Shown: positions 43,207-51,730 of the stretch, piece by piece | How the letters are laid out: the number at the start of each line of letters is the position of its first letter | Position numbering within the stretch: position 1 is the first letter of the stretch | Assembly: GCA_040374085.1 (NCBI GenBank) | Contig: JBEIVB010000002.1 | Span: 19,515 to 83,514, forward strand | From: JBEIVB01 sp040374085 | GTDB lineage: Bacteria; Bacteroidota; Bacteroidia; UBA4408 | Length of the DNA: 64,000 nucleotides | Direction of reading: 5' to 3' | Program-made: the position numbers and the translations under genes | Notes under the pieces: model-generated | Database searches by the model: none | The model's input: the letters and a program-made list of their open reading frames with translations, nothing else | Told to the model about the DNA's origin: nothing

Positions 43207-43864
43207 GGCTTTTTTTGGGGGGCAGCCTGCCTTGGCTCCTTATCCCAACCCCCTGATTAGCAAAGTCTTGCAATATTAAGTGTAGAATAGACACTTTGGA
43301 AATGGATGACGAGGGGGGAATATTTGAGGCGAATGGGAGATACGTGGCGAGGATAAAGCAGTTTAGGACATGCAGGCGTTGTTTGTATTTCTGTTGTTGG
43401 TTTTGAATTGGGGTGTTGAGGGCAGTAGGGTAGATGCCGCGTTTTGTATGAAACTGGGCCCAGTTGGAAACAAGATGATCCCTTCTTTTTCATCCGATGG
43501 CAAAGTCGAATGCATTCGGCTTTTTTTCGATTAGCCGTGTTCTTTTTAATTTTTATTATAAATTATTAATAATTAAACCTGTTCCTATAACCCATAAGGT
43601 GACATTTGTGTTGAATCGTGTTTCCATCCTATTGGTCTCAATGTCTGCAAAGCTCTGAATTGAATAAAATGGAATAGGCTCAATTTAATAGGCCGTAATA
43701 GGGTGCGGTATGCACCAACTGAACTTGTTATGTTATTATTATTCCTTTTTTATGAAAATTGAAAAAAAGTTTGTCAATCATACAAGATTTTACAAGAGGC
43801 TGTATGAATGGTCTCTGATCGATGCCATCTCTGATTTCAGGTACTGCCCGAAGGCGGTGTTTTT
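43207..43864. other. Intergenic region of about 660 bp with no recognised gene
   Basis: The stretch is more AT-rich than its surroundings, especially 43530-43580 and 43730-43800. It contains only short reading frames without recognisable motifs. A 12-bp palindrome (CGAATGCATTCG, 43508-43519) followed shortly by a T-run could be a weak terminator. Both strands were read for gene remnants and none was recognised. Confidence 0.5.
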
Positions 43865-44266
43865 TTACCTTATGTTCTCACACCTGCTGTTCTCGGTAAT
43901 GCGCACCAGCTCGTGGCCTTGCATCATGGTGGTGATTTCGGCCACGAGGTCTTTTTGTTGGCGGGGATTCAGCTCGTTCAGCAACAGGCAGAAATCTACT
44001 TCTCCCTCCCTGCCCCAAGGAACCGACAAAGGATTTAGGTTCAATTTGCGTGTGGTTTGGGCATCGGCCATGAAGCCTTCGAACTGTTTCCGCATCTTGT
44101 AATCGATGCCTTCTCCCTTGCTGTAGAACGAAACCACCAACCGAAATGTGGTGTTGGGACCTGCGGGTGCAGGAGGTTGAGATGCCTGAGCCGGCTTTTG
44201 GGTACTGCGGCAAGCAAGGGGGGCGACGGCGGCTGAAAGCAGGGTGGCCAAGACAAAGAAGCGCAT
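43865..44266 (-). CDS. Small secreted or lipid-anchored protein, function unknown
   Basis: The 133-residue protein has an N-terminal hydrophobic segment ending in a cysteine (FFVLATLLSAAVAPLAC). The residue at -3 is Pro, so the lipobox is atypical. A proline-rich linker (KPAQASQPPAPAGP) and a small alpha/beta region (FRLVVSFYSKGEGIDYKMRKQFEGFM) follow. No family is recognised. The start at 44266 places the signal at the N-terminus. It is divergent from yqgE. Confidence 0.65.
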   Translation of the reverse strand: MRFFVLATLLSAAVAPLACRSTQKPAQASQPPAPAGPNTTFRLVVSFYSKGEGIDYKMRKQFEGFMADAQTTRKLNLNPLSVPWGREGEVDFCLLLNELNPRQQKDLVAEITTMMQGHELVRITENSRCENIR

Positions 44267-44336
44267 AGAGAAAGTTTTTGAGCACACGAATGCCAACAAA
44301 GAAACAAAAAGCCGCTTATTTTGGTGCCGCAATTTC

Positions 44337-44900
44337 ATGAGCTTAAACAAACTGCAACCGGCAAGAGGAAGGGTGCTGATCAGCGACCCCGCATTGGAAG
44401 AATATTATTTCCACCGTGCGGTGGTGCTGCTCACCGAGTTCAACGAGGAGGGCGCCGTTGGCTTTGTGCTCAACAAGCCTATGGAGTTAACCCTGGGTCA
44501 GGCGGTTAGCGAACTGAGTTCGGTTGAACTTCCTGTTTTTTTAGGCGGACCGGTGGGCAAAGACAACATGTTTTATTTGCATACACTGGGAGCCTTGCTG
44601 CCTGGTAGCTTAGAAATCATTCCCGGGCTGTGGTTTGGGGGTGAGTACCAAGAACTGAGGAGCCTGTTTTTGAAAGGACGAGTTCCCGAGCACGCCATCC
44701 GATTTTTTATTGGGTATTCTGGCTGGAGCCCAGGACAATTGGAAGAAGAGTTGGAGGAGAAAGCCTGGATTGTGGCCAAGGCTCGCCCCGAATGGTGCTT
44801 TGAGCCTCAGCCCGAGAACCTTTGGAGCAACATTCTTCGGGGCATGGGCAGCGATTATGCCTTGTTGGCCAATTTTCCTGAGGATCCTTCGCTTAACTAA
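44337..44900 (+). CDS. YqgE/AlgH family protein
   Basis: The 187-residue protein has the DUF179 signature: GRVLISDPALEEYYFHRAVVLL, GAVGFVLNKPMEL, FLGGPVGKDNMFYLH and RFFIGYSGWSPGQLEEEL. The family is widespread but its function is not settled (AlgH influences alginate in Pseudomonas). The ATG at 44337 is chosen from the family N-terminus. Its end overlaps the convergent ArsC-like gene by 4 nt. Confidence 0.9.
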   Translation: MSLNKLQPARGRVLISDPALEEYYFHRAVVLLTEFNEEGAVGFVLNKPMELTLGQAVSELSSVELPVFLGGPVGKDNMFYLHTLGALLPGSLEIIPGLWFGGEYQELRSLFLKGRVPEHAIRFFIGYSGWSPGQLEEELEEKAWIVAKARPEWCFEPQPENLWSNILRGMGSDYALLANFPEDPSLN

Positions 44901-45262
44901 GCCTTCTTGCCCAGGGCGGCTGCAGCACCTTCAACGGATTTCTTAGCGCTGCCCACAAAAATTTGGCCGTTTATCAGCATCGTTGGGCGTTTTAAGAAGG
45001 TGTATTCCTCTACTATGAAACGACGGTAATCGGCTTCTTTCAACTCCATTTTATCCAATCCAAGTTGTCGATACTTCATGGCTATCCGGCTGAACAGGGC
45101 TTCGTAGGAGCCGGCCAGGTCCTTCATGCGATCGATTTCTGCTTCCGTGATGGGGCTTGATTTTATGTCCCGCAATACAACGTCATTTCCGGGTTTGAGG
45201 GTTTCAAGGATGCGTTTGCAGGTGCCGCAGTTGGGCAGGTAAAAGATGGTGTTGTGTTTCAT
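44897..45262 (-). CDS. ArsC/Spx-family thioredoxin-fold protein
   Basis: The 121-residue protein has an N-terminal CxxC in FYLPNCGTCKRILETL and the C-terminal FLKRPTMLINGQIFVG region, where ArsC/Spx proteins have an RP motif (here KRP). It may be an arsenate reductase or an Spx-like redox protein. No arsenic genes are nearby, so a general redox role is equally possible. Confidence 0.8.
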   Translation of the reverse strand: MKHNTIFYLPNCGTCKRILETLKPGNDVVLRDIKSSPITEAEIDRMKDLAGSYEALFSRIAMKYRQLGLDKMELKEADYRRFIVEEYTFLKRPTMLINGQIFVGSAKKSVEGAAAALGKKA

Positions 45263-45323
45263 AGCATACCTTAACCTTTCGGCGTAAGGTTTTGTTCTAT
45301 ATTGCCCCTGAAAATTCCAGTCT

Positions 45324-46397
45324 GTGTCTGCTCAAGAACCCGATGTTGCCCAACTCTCGAAGCCCTGGAGGCTTTGGGTGCCGGTGCTCTTGGGTTTGGT
45401 GGTTACGGGCGTATTGATGGCGCGCAGCTTTAAGCCGGGCGCTTTTGATGGGGTAGTGTGGGGTTGGAATACCGTAGCATGGCTGGGTGTAGCCCTTTTG
45501 CTGGTGGTGGTGCGCGATGCTGCCTACATGGTGCGCATACGGTTACTTTCGGGCAAATCGCTTTCGTGGCGTCAAAGCTTTAGAGTTATAGCCTTGTGGG
45601 AGTTTTGCTCGGCGGTAATGCCGCAAGCATTGGGCGGTGGATTTGCTTTTGCCATGGCCATCATACACAAAGAGGGCGTTCGCTTGGGCAAGAGCATCAG
45701 CGTGGTGATGTTCTCTTCTTTTTTAGATGGGTTGTTTTTTGCCGTGGTGGCGCCCCTGGTTTATTTTGCTTTTGGCAAGGATGCCTTGTTTTCCAGTCTC
45801 AGCCTTGGACAAGGTGAGACCATGCATTATGGTGCTGCCTTAAATGCGACTTTCTGGACGATTTACAGCGTGGTGTTGGCGTACAAATTGTTGGTGGCCT
45901 ATGCTTTGTTCATCAATGCCCGTGCGGTGAAAAAGTTTTTGTTGAGTGTATTTGGTTGGAAGCTGCTGCGCAAGTGGCGTCCTCAGGTATTGGAGATCAG
46001 CTCCGATATGGTGGTTGCGGCGCACGAGTTGAAATCGAAGCGATTGGGCCACTGGCTTTCGAGCCTGTTCTGGACATTTGTGAGTTGGAGTTCTCGGTAC
46101 CTTCTCATCAACGCACTTCTTCAAGCCTTCGACACCCATACCTTGCCGCATGCCCTTCTGTATGCTCGACAGGTGGTGATGGGCATCTTGCTGGTGGGCT
46201 CGCCGGTGCCGGGCGGAGCGGGCCTTGCGGAATTGATGTTCTCCAACTTTTTGGGGCCTTTCATAAGCAACGCAGCACTCACCGTGGCCCTGGCCATTTT
46301 GTGGAGGTTGTTTAGCTACTATCCCTACCTTGTTTTGGGAAGCATTGTGCTGCCCAAGTGGATTCGGCGTGTGCGGTTAGGCTCCTCAAAAAAATGA
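45324..46397 (+). CDS. Lysylphosphatidylglycerol synthase TM-region (UPF0104) membrane protein
   Basis: The 357-residue protein has about eight membrane segments and the family pattern AVMPQALGGGFAFAMAIIHKEGV and SPVPGGAGLAELMFSNFL. It matches the flippase-like transmembrane domain of MprF without the catalytic domain. Related stand-alone proteins are proposed lipid flippases. The first in-frame start after an upstream stop codon is GTG (45324), which is therefore used. Confidence 0.83.
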   Translation: MSAQEPDVAQLSKPWRLWVPVLLGLVVTGVLMARSFKPGAFDGVVWGWNTVAWLGVALLLVVVRDAAYMVRIRLLSGKSLSWRQSFRVIALWEFCSAVMPQALGGGFAFAMAIIHKEGVRLGKSISVVMFSSFLDGLFFAVVAPLVYFAFGKDALFSSLSLGQGETMHYGAALNATFWTIYSVVLAYKLLVAYALFINARAVKKFLLSVFGWKLLRKWRPQVLEISSDMVVAAHELKSKRLGHWLSSLFWTFVSWSSRYLLINALLQAFDTHTLPHALLYARQVVMGILLVGSPVPGGAGLAELMFSNFLGPFISNAALTVALAILWRLFSYYPYLVLGSIVLPKWIRRVRLGSSKK

Positions 46398-46420
46398 GGT
46401 CACGTTTCAGGGGCTTTCCG

Positions 46421-46428
46421 TACGTTTG
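46421..46428 (+). promoter_or_regulatory. Predicted -7 promoter box of the DoxX-like gene
   Basis: TACGTTTG is an exact TAnnTTTG match, 27 nt before the ATG at 46456. Confidence 0.45.
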
Positions 46429-46455
46429 ATGGAAATATTTCCAAAATTCTAAGCA

Positions 46456-46845
46456 ATGGAAACCGATGCAATGGCCCTTGGGCGTTTGTTTATGCTGTTG
46501 ATTTGGCTTGTTTTGTTCGGGCAGTCTGCCGCATCCAAGCTAAGCGATTGGAAAGCAACTCGAGCATGGATTTCCGAATACTTCAGTAAGTCCATTTTGG
46601 CTCCATCTGCGGGCATGATGCTGGTGGTGTTAACCGCAGTAGAATGTGCCGCAGCCCTAGCCTCGGGCTTGGGTGTGGCATCCCAGTTTTTGGGTCTGCA
46701 CATCAGCACATTTCCTGCGCAGGCTCTGTCGCTTTCTGCCCTGTTGAGTATTTTCTTTGGGCAGAGGGTGGTGAAAGATTACGTTGCTGCTGCCAACACC
46801 GCCGTTTATTTGGGATTGGGCCTGTTGGGTTGTCTGTTGTATTAG
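46456..46845 (+). CDS. DoxX/MauE-like four-helix membrane protein
   Basis: The 129-residue protein has four hydrophobic helices and the family-like opening LFMLLIWLVLFGQSAASKLSDW, followed by MMLVVLTAVECAAALASGLG. It resembles stand-alone DoxX proteins of unknown function. It is the second DoxX-type gene in the window, but is not closely similar to the BT_3928-type one. Confidence 0.7.
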   Translation: METDAMALGRLFMLLIWLVLFGQSAASKLSDWKATRAWISEYFSKSILAPSAGMMLVVLTAVECAAALASGLGVASQFLGLHISTFPAQALSLSALLSIFFGQRVVKDYVAAANTAVYLGLGLLGCLLY

Positions 46846-46893
46846 ATTTTAGTTGGGGGAAAAGGATTTGAAATCCGGTTTGGACCTTGCTTT

Positions 46894-46924
46894 TTTGGGT
46901 TAGTCGTCAAATTTGCTACTTTCG
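46894..46924 (+). promoter_or_regulatory. Predicted promoter of the first giant surface protein
   Basis: TTTG (46894-46897) is followed after 19 nt by TACTTTCG (46917-46924), one mismatch from TAnnTTTG. It lies 55 nt before the ATG. Confidence 0.5.
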
Positions 46925-46979
46925 TGAGCTGAAACCTCCCCCGTTTCACCGAAAAAATCATAATCAATACCCTATAATC

Positions 46980-49900
46980 ATGAAGAAACTCTTCTTCTCT
47001 GCTTTGGCTTGCCTTGGATTCACGTTGGGCGCGCAGGCTCAAACGTATAACCAATCCACAACTCAGGTAAATACCTGTTCCGGAACCTATTACGATTCTG
47101 GCGGTGGAACCGCCGCTTATGGAAACAATGAGCTTTCGCTTTTTGTGATCAACCCAGCTACGCTCGGAAGCAGCGTTCGGGTAAGTTTTACCTCTTTTGC
47201 AACAGAGGCCAATTACGACACCCTTTTCATCTTCAACGGTAATACTACTTCCGCTCCTATACTGGCTGCATTGACCGGTACCTTGTCCCCCGGTTCGTTT
47301 ACAGCCAGCAATGCAACCGGCTCGCTCTCATTTGGGTTTAAATCCGATGGCATCGTAACTGCAGCCGGTTGGGTAGCCACCATTTCTTGTGTAACATCTT
47401 CTGCGCCCCCTGTAGCGGCTTTTGTGGGCAACATCCTCAATCAGGTAGCAGGAGGATCTGTTAGCTTTTTTGATCAGAGCACCAACTCGCCCACCTCTTG
47501 GAGTTGGTCTTTTAGCGGCGGCAACCCTGCCACCTCCACTCTACAAAACCCCACCAACATTGTGTACAACACCCCGGGGTGCTATCAGGTATCGCTTACC
47601 GCAACCAACGCATCCGGCAGCAATACGGTTACTACTTCTTGCTACATCGACGTGGTAGCACCGGGAACCACCATTTATTGCGTGCCCAACCCTACAAACG
47701 GACCCACCGACGGCGATTTCATCAACGGAGTTGTGTTGGGGAACATCAGCAACCTCAATTCGGGCTCTATCACGGGACCTCTGTACTCCTTCATTAACAA
47801 CCAAGTCACCAATCTGAATTTGGGAACATCCTACACCCTACAAGTTACCTCCGGCACCTATGCCACCGACTATTACGCTGCTTGGATCGACTACAACGAA
47901 AACGGCATATTTGAGAACCCTTCCGAACGTTTGGGTTTGCAGCAGAGTACGACTTCCGGACAGGTGTTGAGTTTTCCTTTTACGCCACCTACCTCTGCTG
48001 TTAGCGGCTACAGGGCAATGCGCGTGCGGTGTGCTTACGCCGCAACAGCCATGGACGCATGTACCGATTACGCGTTTGGAGAAACAGAAGATTACATTGT
48101 TAATTTGGTTGCTGCAGGCGTTCCGCCGGTGGCGAGTTTCACCTCCAATACCCAAGCCATTACCACGGGTGGCAGCGTCAACTTTTTCGATTCTTCATCC
48201 AACTTGCCTACTTCATGGAGTTGGTCATTTCCAGGTGGAACGCCTTCCACATCAACCCTTCAGAACCCAACGGTTTCATACAGTGCACCCGGTTGTTACA
48301 ACGTTACCCTTACTGCAACCAATGCATCTGGCAGCAACACGGTATCGCAAACTTGTTATGTAAACGTAACCGGCGGCTCTCTTTATTGTACTCCGGTGCA
48401 CCTGAATGCCTGCAGTTCTGGTGATAACATCAACACGGTGAGCATTACCGGAACCACACTCAACAACAGCGGTACAGGGTGTACCGCAGTTAATGGTGCC
48501 GCTTATACCATTTATCAGCCTACGGGTAACTTTACTGCTTCTCTAAATCGCGGGCAAAACTATACGTTCAACGTTACCACCTCTACCGCCAACATCATTT
48601 CCATTTGGATTGATTACAACCGAAATAATGTTTTTGAGACCAACGAATGGACTCAGGTAACCACCAGCTCAACGGCCGGTTTTCCATCCGTGGTAAACAT
48701 CCTCATTCCAACCAGCGCCCAATTGGGAACTACCGGAATGCGGGTACGCAGCCGCCTCACCAACAACCCCAACGCTGCTGCCGATGCGTGCACCAGTTTT
48801 GGCAGCGGTGAAACAGAAGATTATACCATTACCATTGTGAGTCCAAGCCAACCTCCTGCAGCCAGTTTTACGGCATCCAGCACCTCCATTTGTGCAGGCA
48901 GTTGTTTGAACTTTACCAGCACCAGCACGGGCAATCCAACATTGTACACTTGGACCTTCCAAGGTTCTTCTACCACCTCTTCTTCCTCCACAAACCCAAG
49001 CAACATCTGCTGGGCCAATGCCGGCACCTACACGGTAACCTTAACCGTTTCCAACGCCAACGGCAGTTCATCTGCCACCCAAAGCATCACGGTAAATGCA
49101 GCTCCGGTTGCCAGTGCAGGATCTGATGTGACCATTTGTACAGGCGGATCCGGAGGTCAGCTTAACGCAACCTCCAGCCTAACCGGCAGCACCTTTAGCT
49201 GGAGCCCAACCACGGGCCTCAGCAACCCCAACATCTCCAATCCAGTTGCCAACCCGACTGTTACAACTGTTTACACAGTTACGGTAACCAAGAATGGTTG
49301 TTCTACCACCGATCAAGTGGTGGTAACCGTAAACAGCGCCACCGCTCTGGCTGGGCCCGATGCCAGCATTTGTGCGGGCAGCTCCACCATTTTGTCGGTT
49401 TTAGGTACAGGAACCTATTCTTGGAGTCCCACTACGGGTTTGAGCAATCCTTTTATTGCCGGCCCAAGTGCATCGCCCACCCAAACCACAACCTACACCG
49501 TTACGGTAAGCAACCAGGGCTGCACAGCCACCGATCAAGTGGTGGTAACGGTAAATCCGGTTCCGGTAGCCAATGCGGGGTCTGATGCATCCACCTGCAG
49601 CGGAACCGGGGTTCAGCTCAATGCCACCTCCAGCCTCACCGGAAGCTCCTTTAGCTGGAGTCCTTCTGCAGGTTTGAACAACGCCAATATTTCCAACCCT
49701 GTTGCCACGCCAAGCGCTACCACCACCTACACCGTAACCGTTTCGCGCAATGGATGCTCTGCAACCGACCAAGTGGTTGTAAACGTGAACAGTGTTTCTG
49801 CAAACGCCGGTGCCGATCAGGCAATTTGCCCGGGTGGAAATGTGCAGCTTTCTGCAAGCGGCGGAACCAGCTACAGCTGGAGTCCGGCCACCGGTCTCAG

Positions 49901-51620
49901 CAACGCCAACATTGCCAACCCTGTTGCCAGTCCATCCTCTACCACAACTTACACCGTAACCGTTTCTGCCAATGGTTGTACGGCCACCGACCAAGTGGTG
50001 GTAACCGTGAGCCAGGTAAGCGCCAATGCCGGGCAGGATGTGAGCGTTTGCCAGGGCAACTCAACCCAGTTGAGCGCTAGCGGTGGTGCATCGTACAGCT
50101 GGAGTCCGGCCACGGGCCTCAGCAACCCCAACATTTCCAATCCTCTTGCAACGCCCACCGTTACCACCACCTACACCGTTACGGTTAGCAACGGCAGCTG
50201 TTCTGCCACCGACGTAGTGGTGGTTACCGTTAACCCCATCAGCGCCAATGCCGGACCCGATCAGGGCATTTGTCCGGGCAGCTCGGTGCAGTTGAATGCT
50301 ACCGGCGGCACCAACTATTCCTGGAGCCCCAGTGCAGGTCTCAACAATGCCAACATCAGCAATCCGGTGGCAACCCCAACGCAAACCACCACCTATACCG
50401 TTACGGTTATAAACGGGTCGTGTTCTGCTACAGACCAGGTGGTGATTACGGTAACTCCTCTTACCGTTAACGCCGGGCAGGATGTTAGCATTTGTAGTGG
50501 CGGCTTCACGCAGCTTAACGCCACCACCTCGGCCACCAACGCTACCTATTCCTGGAGCCCTTCTGCGGGTTTAAGCGCAACGAACATTGCCAATCCGGTG
50601 GCATTCCCAACCATCACCACCACCTATACCGTTACCGTTACTTCCGGTGCTTGCTCTGCAGTAGATTTTGTTGTTGTGAATGTGGGCAGTGCCACTGCTA
50701 ATGCCGGTGCAGACCAAACCATTTGTCCGGGACAAACCGCGCAGCTCAACGCCAGTGGCGGTGGGTCCTACAGCTGGAGTCCGGCCACTGGACTGAGCAA
50801 TCCCAACGTAGGAAATCCCATTGCCAATCCAACCTCCACAACTCAATACACCGTTACCGTTACCTCGGGCAATTGCACAGCTACCGATGTGGTGGTGGTG
50901 AACGTAGACAACATTTCGGTGAATGCAGGGCCAGACCAAACCGTTTGTGCCGGCACTGCCACCCAATTAGCCGGAGCAGTAGGCAGCGCCACCAACTTTG
51001 TATGGACTCCAACCACCGGTTTGAGCAACCCAACCTCACTCACACCCACCGTTACGGTTACAAGCATCACCAGCTATACCCTTACGGCCAGCAACGCCAA
51101 CTGTACCGTTTCCGACAACGTGGTCATCTTTACCAACAACCCTCCTGCAACGCCCACCATCAACTTTGTTGGGGTTGATTTGGTTTCGAGTGCGGCCTTT
51201 GGGTATCAGTGGTTTTTGAATGGTAACCCAATTCAGGGAGCCAACAACCAAAGCTACTTCCCTATATCAAACGGAAATTATACTGTTACCATCACCGACC
51301 AGAACGGCTGTACCAGCACCTCTGCTCCGTTTGCTTTTGTAAACGTGGGTATGCAGCGCCTGGATGTGCAGTCTTCCTTTGGTGTGCAGCCCAACCCAAC
51401 CTTCGGACAGTTTGTGGTTACCCTCGAAACGGAACGTGTAGAGGTTATGGAGTTGGAATTGGTGAACCTCCTCGGCGAGCGTTTGGCGCACATCAGCCGC
51501 AGCAACTTCAGCGGTCGCTTGGCACAGAGCTTCGACCTGAGTGCACAGCCTGCCGGCGTGTACTTCGTGAACTTGCGCAGCAGCCAAGGCAACATCACCC
51601 GCAAGGTGGTGAAGCAGTAA
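46980..51620 (+). CDS. Giant T9SS-secreted surface protein with CUB-like, PKD, GEVED and nine tandem repeats
   Basis: The 1546-residue protein has a signal peptide (MKKLFFSALACLGFTLGAQAQ), then a CUB-like domain (to about 140). PKD (142-225), GEVED (228-377; WIDYNENGIFE...GETEDY), PKD (380-463), GEVED (467-619; WIDYNRNNVFE) and PKD (622-703) domains follow. Next come nine repeats of about 75 residues (708-1383), each built on ANAGxDxxICxG, YSWSPxTGLSNPNI, TTTYTVTV and CxATDQVVVTV. An Ig-like segment (1387-1453) and a T9SS sorting domain (from about 1460, ending ITRKVVKQ) complete it. An adhesin or matrix role is inferred. A paralog lies directly downstream. Confidence 0.9.
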   Translation: MKKLFFSALACLGFTLGAQAQTYNQSTTQVNTCSGTYYDSGGGTAAYGNNELSLFVINPATLGSSVRVSFTSFATEANYDTLFIFNGNTTSAPILAALTGTLSPGSFTASNATGSLSFGFKSDGIVTAAGWVATISCVTSSAPPVAAFVGNILNQVAGGSVSFFDQSTNSPTSWSWSFSGGNPATSTLQNPTNIVYNTPGCYQVSLTATNASGSNTVTTSCYIDVVAPGTTIYCVPNPTNGPTDGDFINGVVLGNISNLNSGSITGPLYSFINNQVTNLNLGTSYTLQVTSGTYATDYYAAWIDYNENGIFENPSERLGLQQSTTSGQVLSFPFTPPTSAVSGYRAMRVRCAYAATAMDACTDYAFGETEDYIVNLVAAGVPPVASFTSNTQAITTGGSVNFFDSSSNLPTSWSWSFPGGTPSTSTLQNPTVSYSAPGCYNVTLTATNASGSNTVSQTCYVNVTGGSLYCTPVHLNACSSGDNINTVSITGTTLNNSGTGCTAVNGAAYTIYQPTGNFTASLNRGQNYTFNVTTSTANIISIWIDYNRNNVFETNEWTQVTTSSTAGFPSVVNILIPTSAQLGTTGMRVRSRLTNNPNAAADACTSFGSGETEDYTITIVSPSQPPAASFTASSTSICAGSCLNFTSTSTGNPTLYTWTFQGSSTTSSSSTNPSNICWANAGTYTVTLTVSNANGSSSATQSITVNAAPVASAGSDVTICTGGSGGQLNATSSLTGSTFSWSPTTGLSNPNISNPVANPTVTTVYTVTVTKNGCSTTDQVVVTVNSATALAGPDASICAGSSTILSVLGTGTYSWSPTTGLSNPFIAGPSASPTQTTTYTVTVSNQGCTATDQVVVTVNPVPVANAGSDASTCSGTGVQLNATSSLTGSSFSWSPSAGLNNANISNPVATPSATTTYTVTVSRNGCSATDQVVVNVNSVSANAGADQAICPGGNVQLSASGGTSYSWSPATGLSNANIANPVASPSSTTTYTVTVSANGCTATDQVVVTVSQVSANAGQDVSVCQGNSTQLSASGGASYSWSPATGLSNPNISNPLATPTVTTTYTVTVSNGSCSATDVVVVTVNPISANAGPDQGICPGSSVQLNATGGTNYSWSPSAGLNNANISNPVATPTQTTTYTVTVINGSCSATDQVVITVTPLTVNAGQDVSICSGGFTQLNATTSATNATYSWSPSAGLSATNIANPVAFPTITTTYTVTVTSGACSAVDFVVVNVGSATANAGADQTICPGQTAQLNASGGGSYSWSPATGLSNPNVGNPIANPTSTTQYTVTVTSGNCTATDVVVVNVDNISVNAGPDQTVCAGTATQLAGAVGSATNFVWTPTTGLSNPTSLTPTVTVTSITSYTLTASNANCTVSDNVVIFTNNPPATPTINFVGVDLVSSAAFGYQWFLNGNPIQGANNQSYFPISNGNYTVTITDQNGCTSTSAPFAFVNVGMQRLDVQSSFGVQPNPTFGQFVVTLETERVEVMELELVNLLGERLAHISRSNFSGRLAQSFDLSAQPAGVYFVNLRSSQGNITRKVVKQ
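49105..51130 (+). repeat. Nine in-frame tandem repeats of about 225 bp in the first giant surface protein
   Basis: Each unit encodes one Ig-like module with the core YSWSP-TGLSNPNI and TTTYTVTV. Units 1-8 are close to each other; unit 9 is divergent (VWTPTTGLSNP) and leads into the C-terminal region. The near-identical phrase ACCGTTACGGTTA recurs in several units, so recombination between units is likely. Confidence 0.85.
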
Positions 51621-51643
51621 GCCTTACAAATCGAACTATTCCA

Positions 51644-51678
51644 CGACCCCGAGCCACAAGCCGGGGTCGTTTTTTTTT
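51644..51678 (+). terminator. Intrinsic terminator after the first giant surface protein
   Basis: CGACCCCG (51644-51651) pairs with CGGGGTCG (51662-51669), followed by a run of nine T. It separates the two paralogous genes, so they are transcribed independently. Confidence 0.85.
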
Positions 51679-51708
51679 GGGTGGTTGCAATGGGATGTGT
51701 TAGATTTG
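51676..51708 (+). promoter_or_regulatory. Predicted promoter of the second giant surface protein
   Basis: TTTG (51676-51679) at the end of the terminator T-run is followed after 21 nt by TAGATTTG (51701-51708), an exact -7 match. It lies 22 nt before the ATG at 51731. Confidence 0.6.
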
Positions 51709-51730
51709 GGAGTTTAAGAAACCACCCCTT

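Noticed and set aside
43257..43493. 78-residue minus-strand open frame in the gap upstream of pckA
   Set aside because: No motif, unusual composition, and no promoter or neighbour support.
43710..44102. 130-residue plus-strand open frame
   Set aside because: Its second half is antisense to the small secreted-protein gene, and the first half is low-complexity AT-rich sequence.
49401..49994. Long open frame antisense to the repeat region of the giant surface protein
   Set aside because: Open frames opposite repetitive, GC-biased third positions are expected. It has no motif, and the sense strand encodes well-defined repeats.
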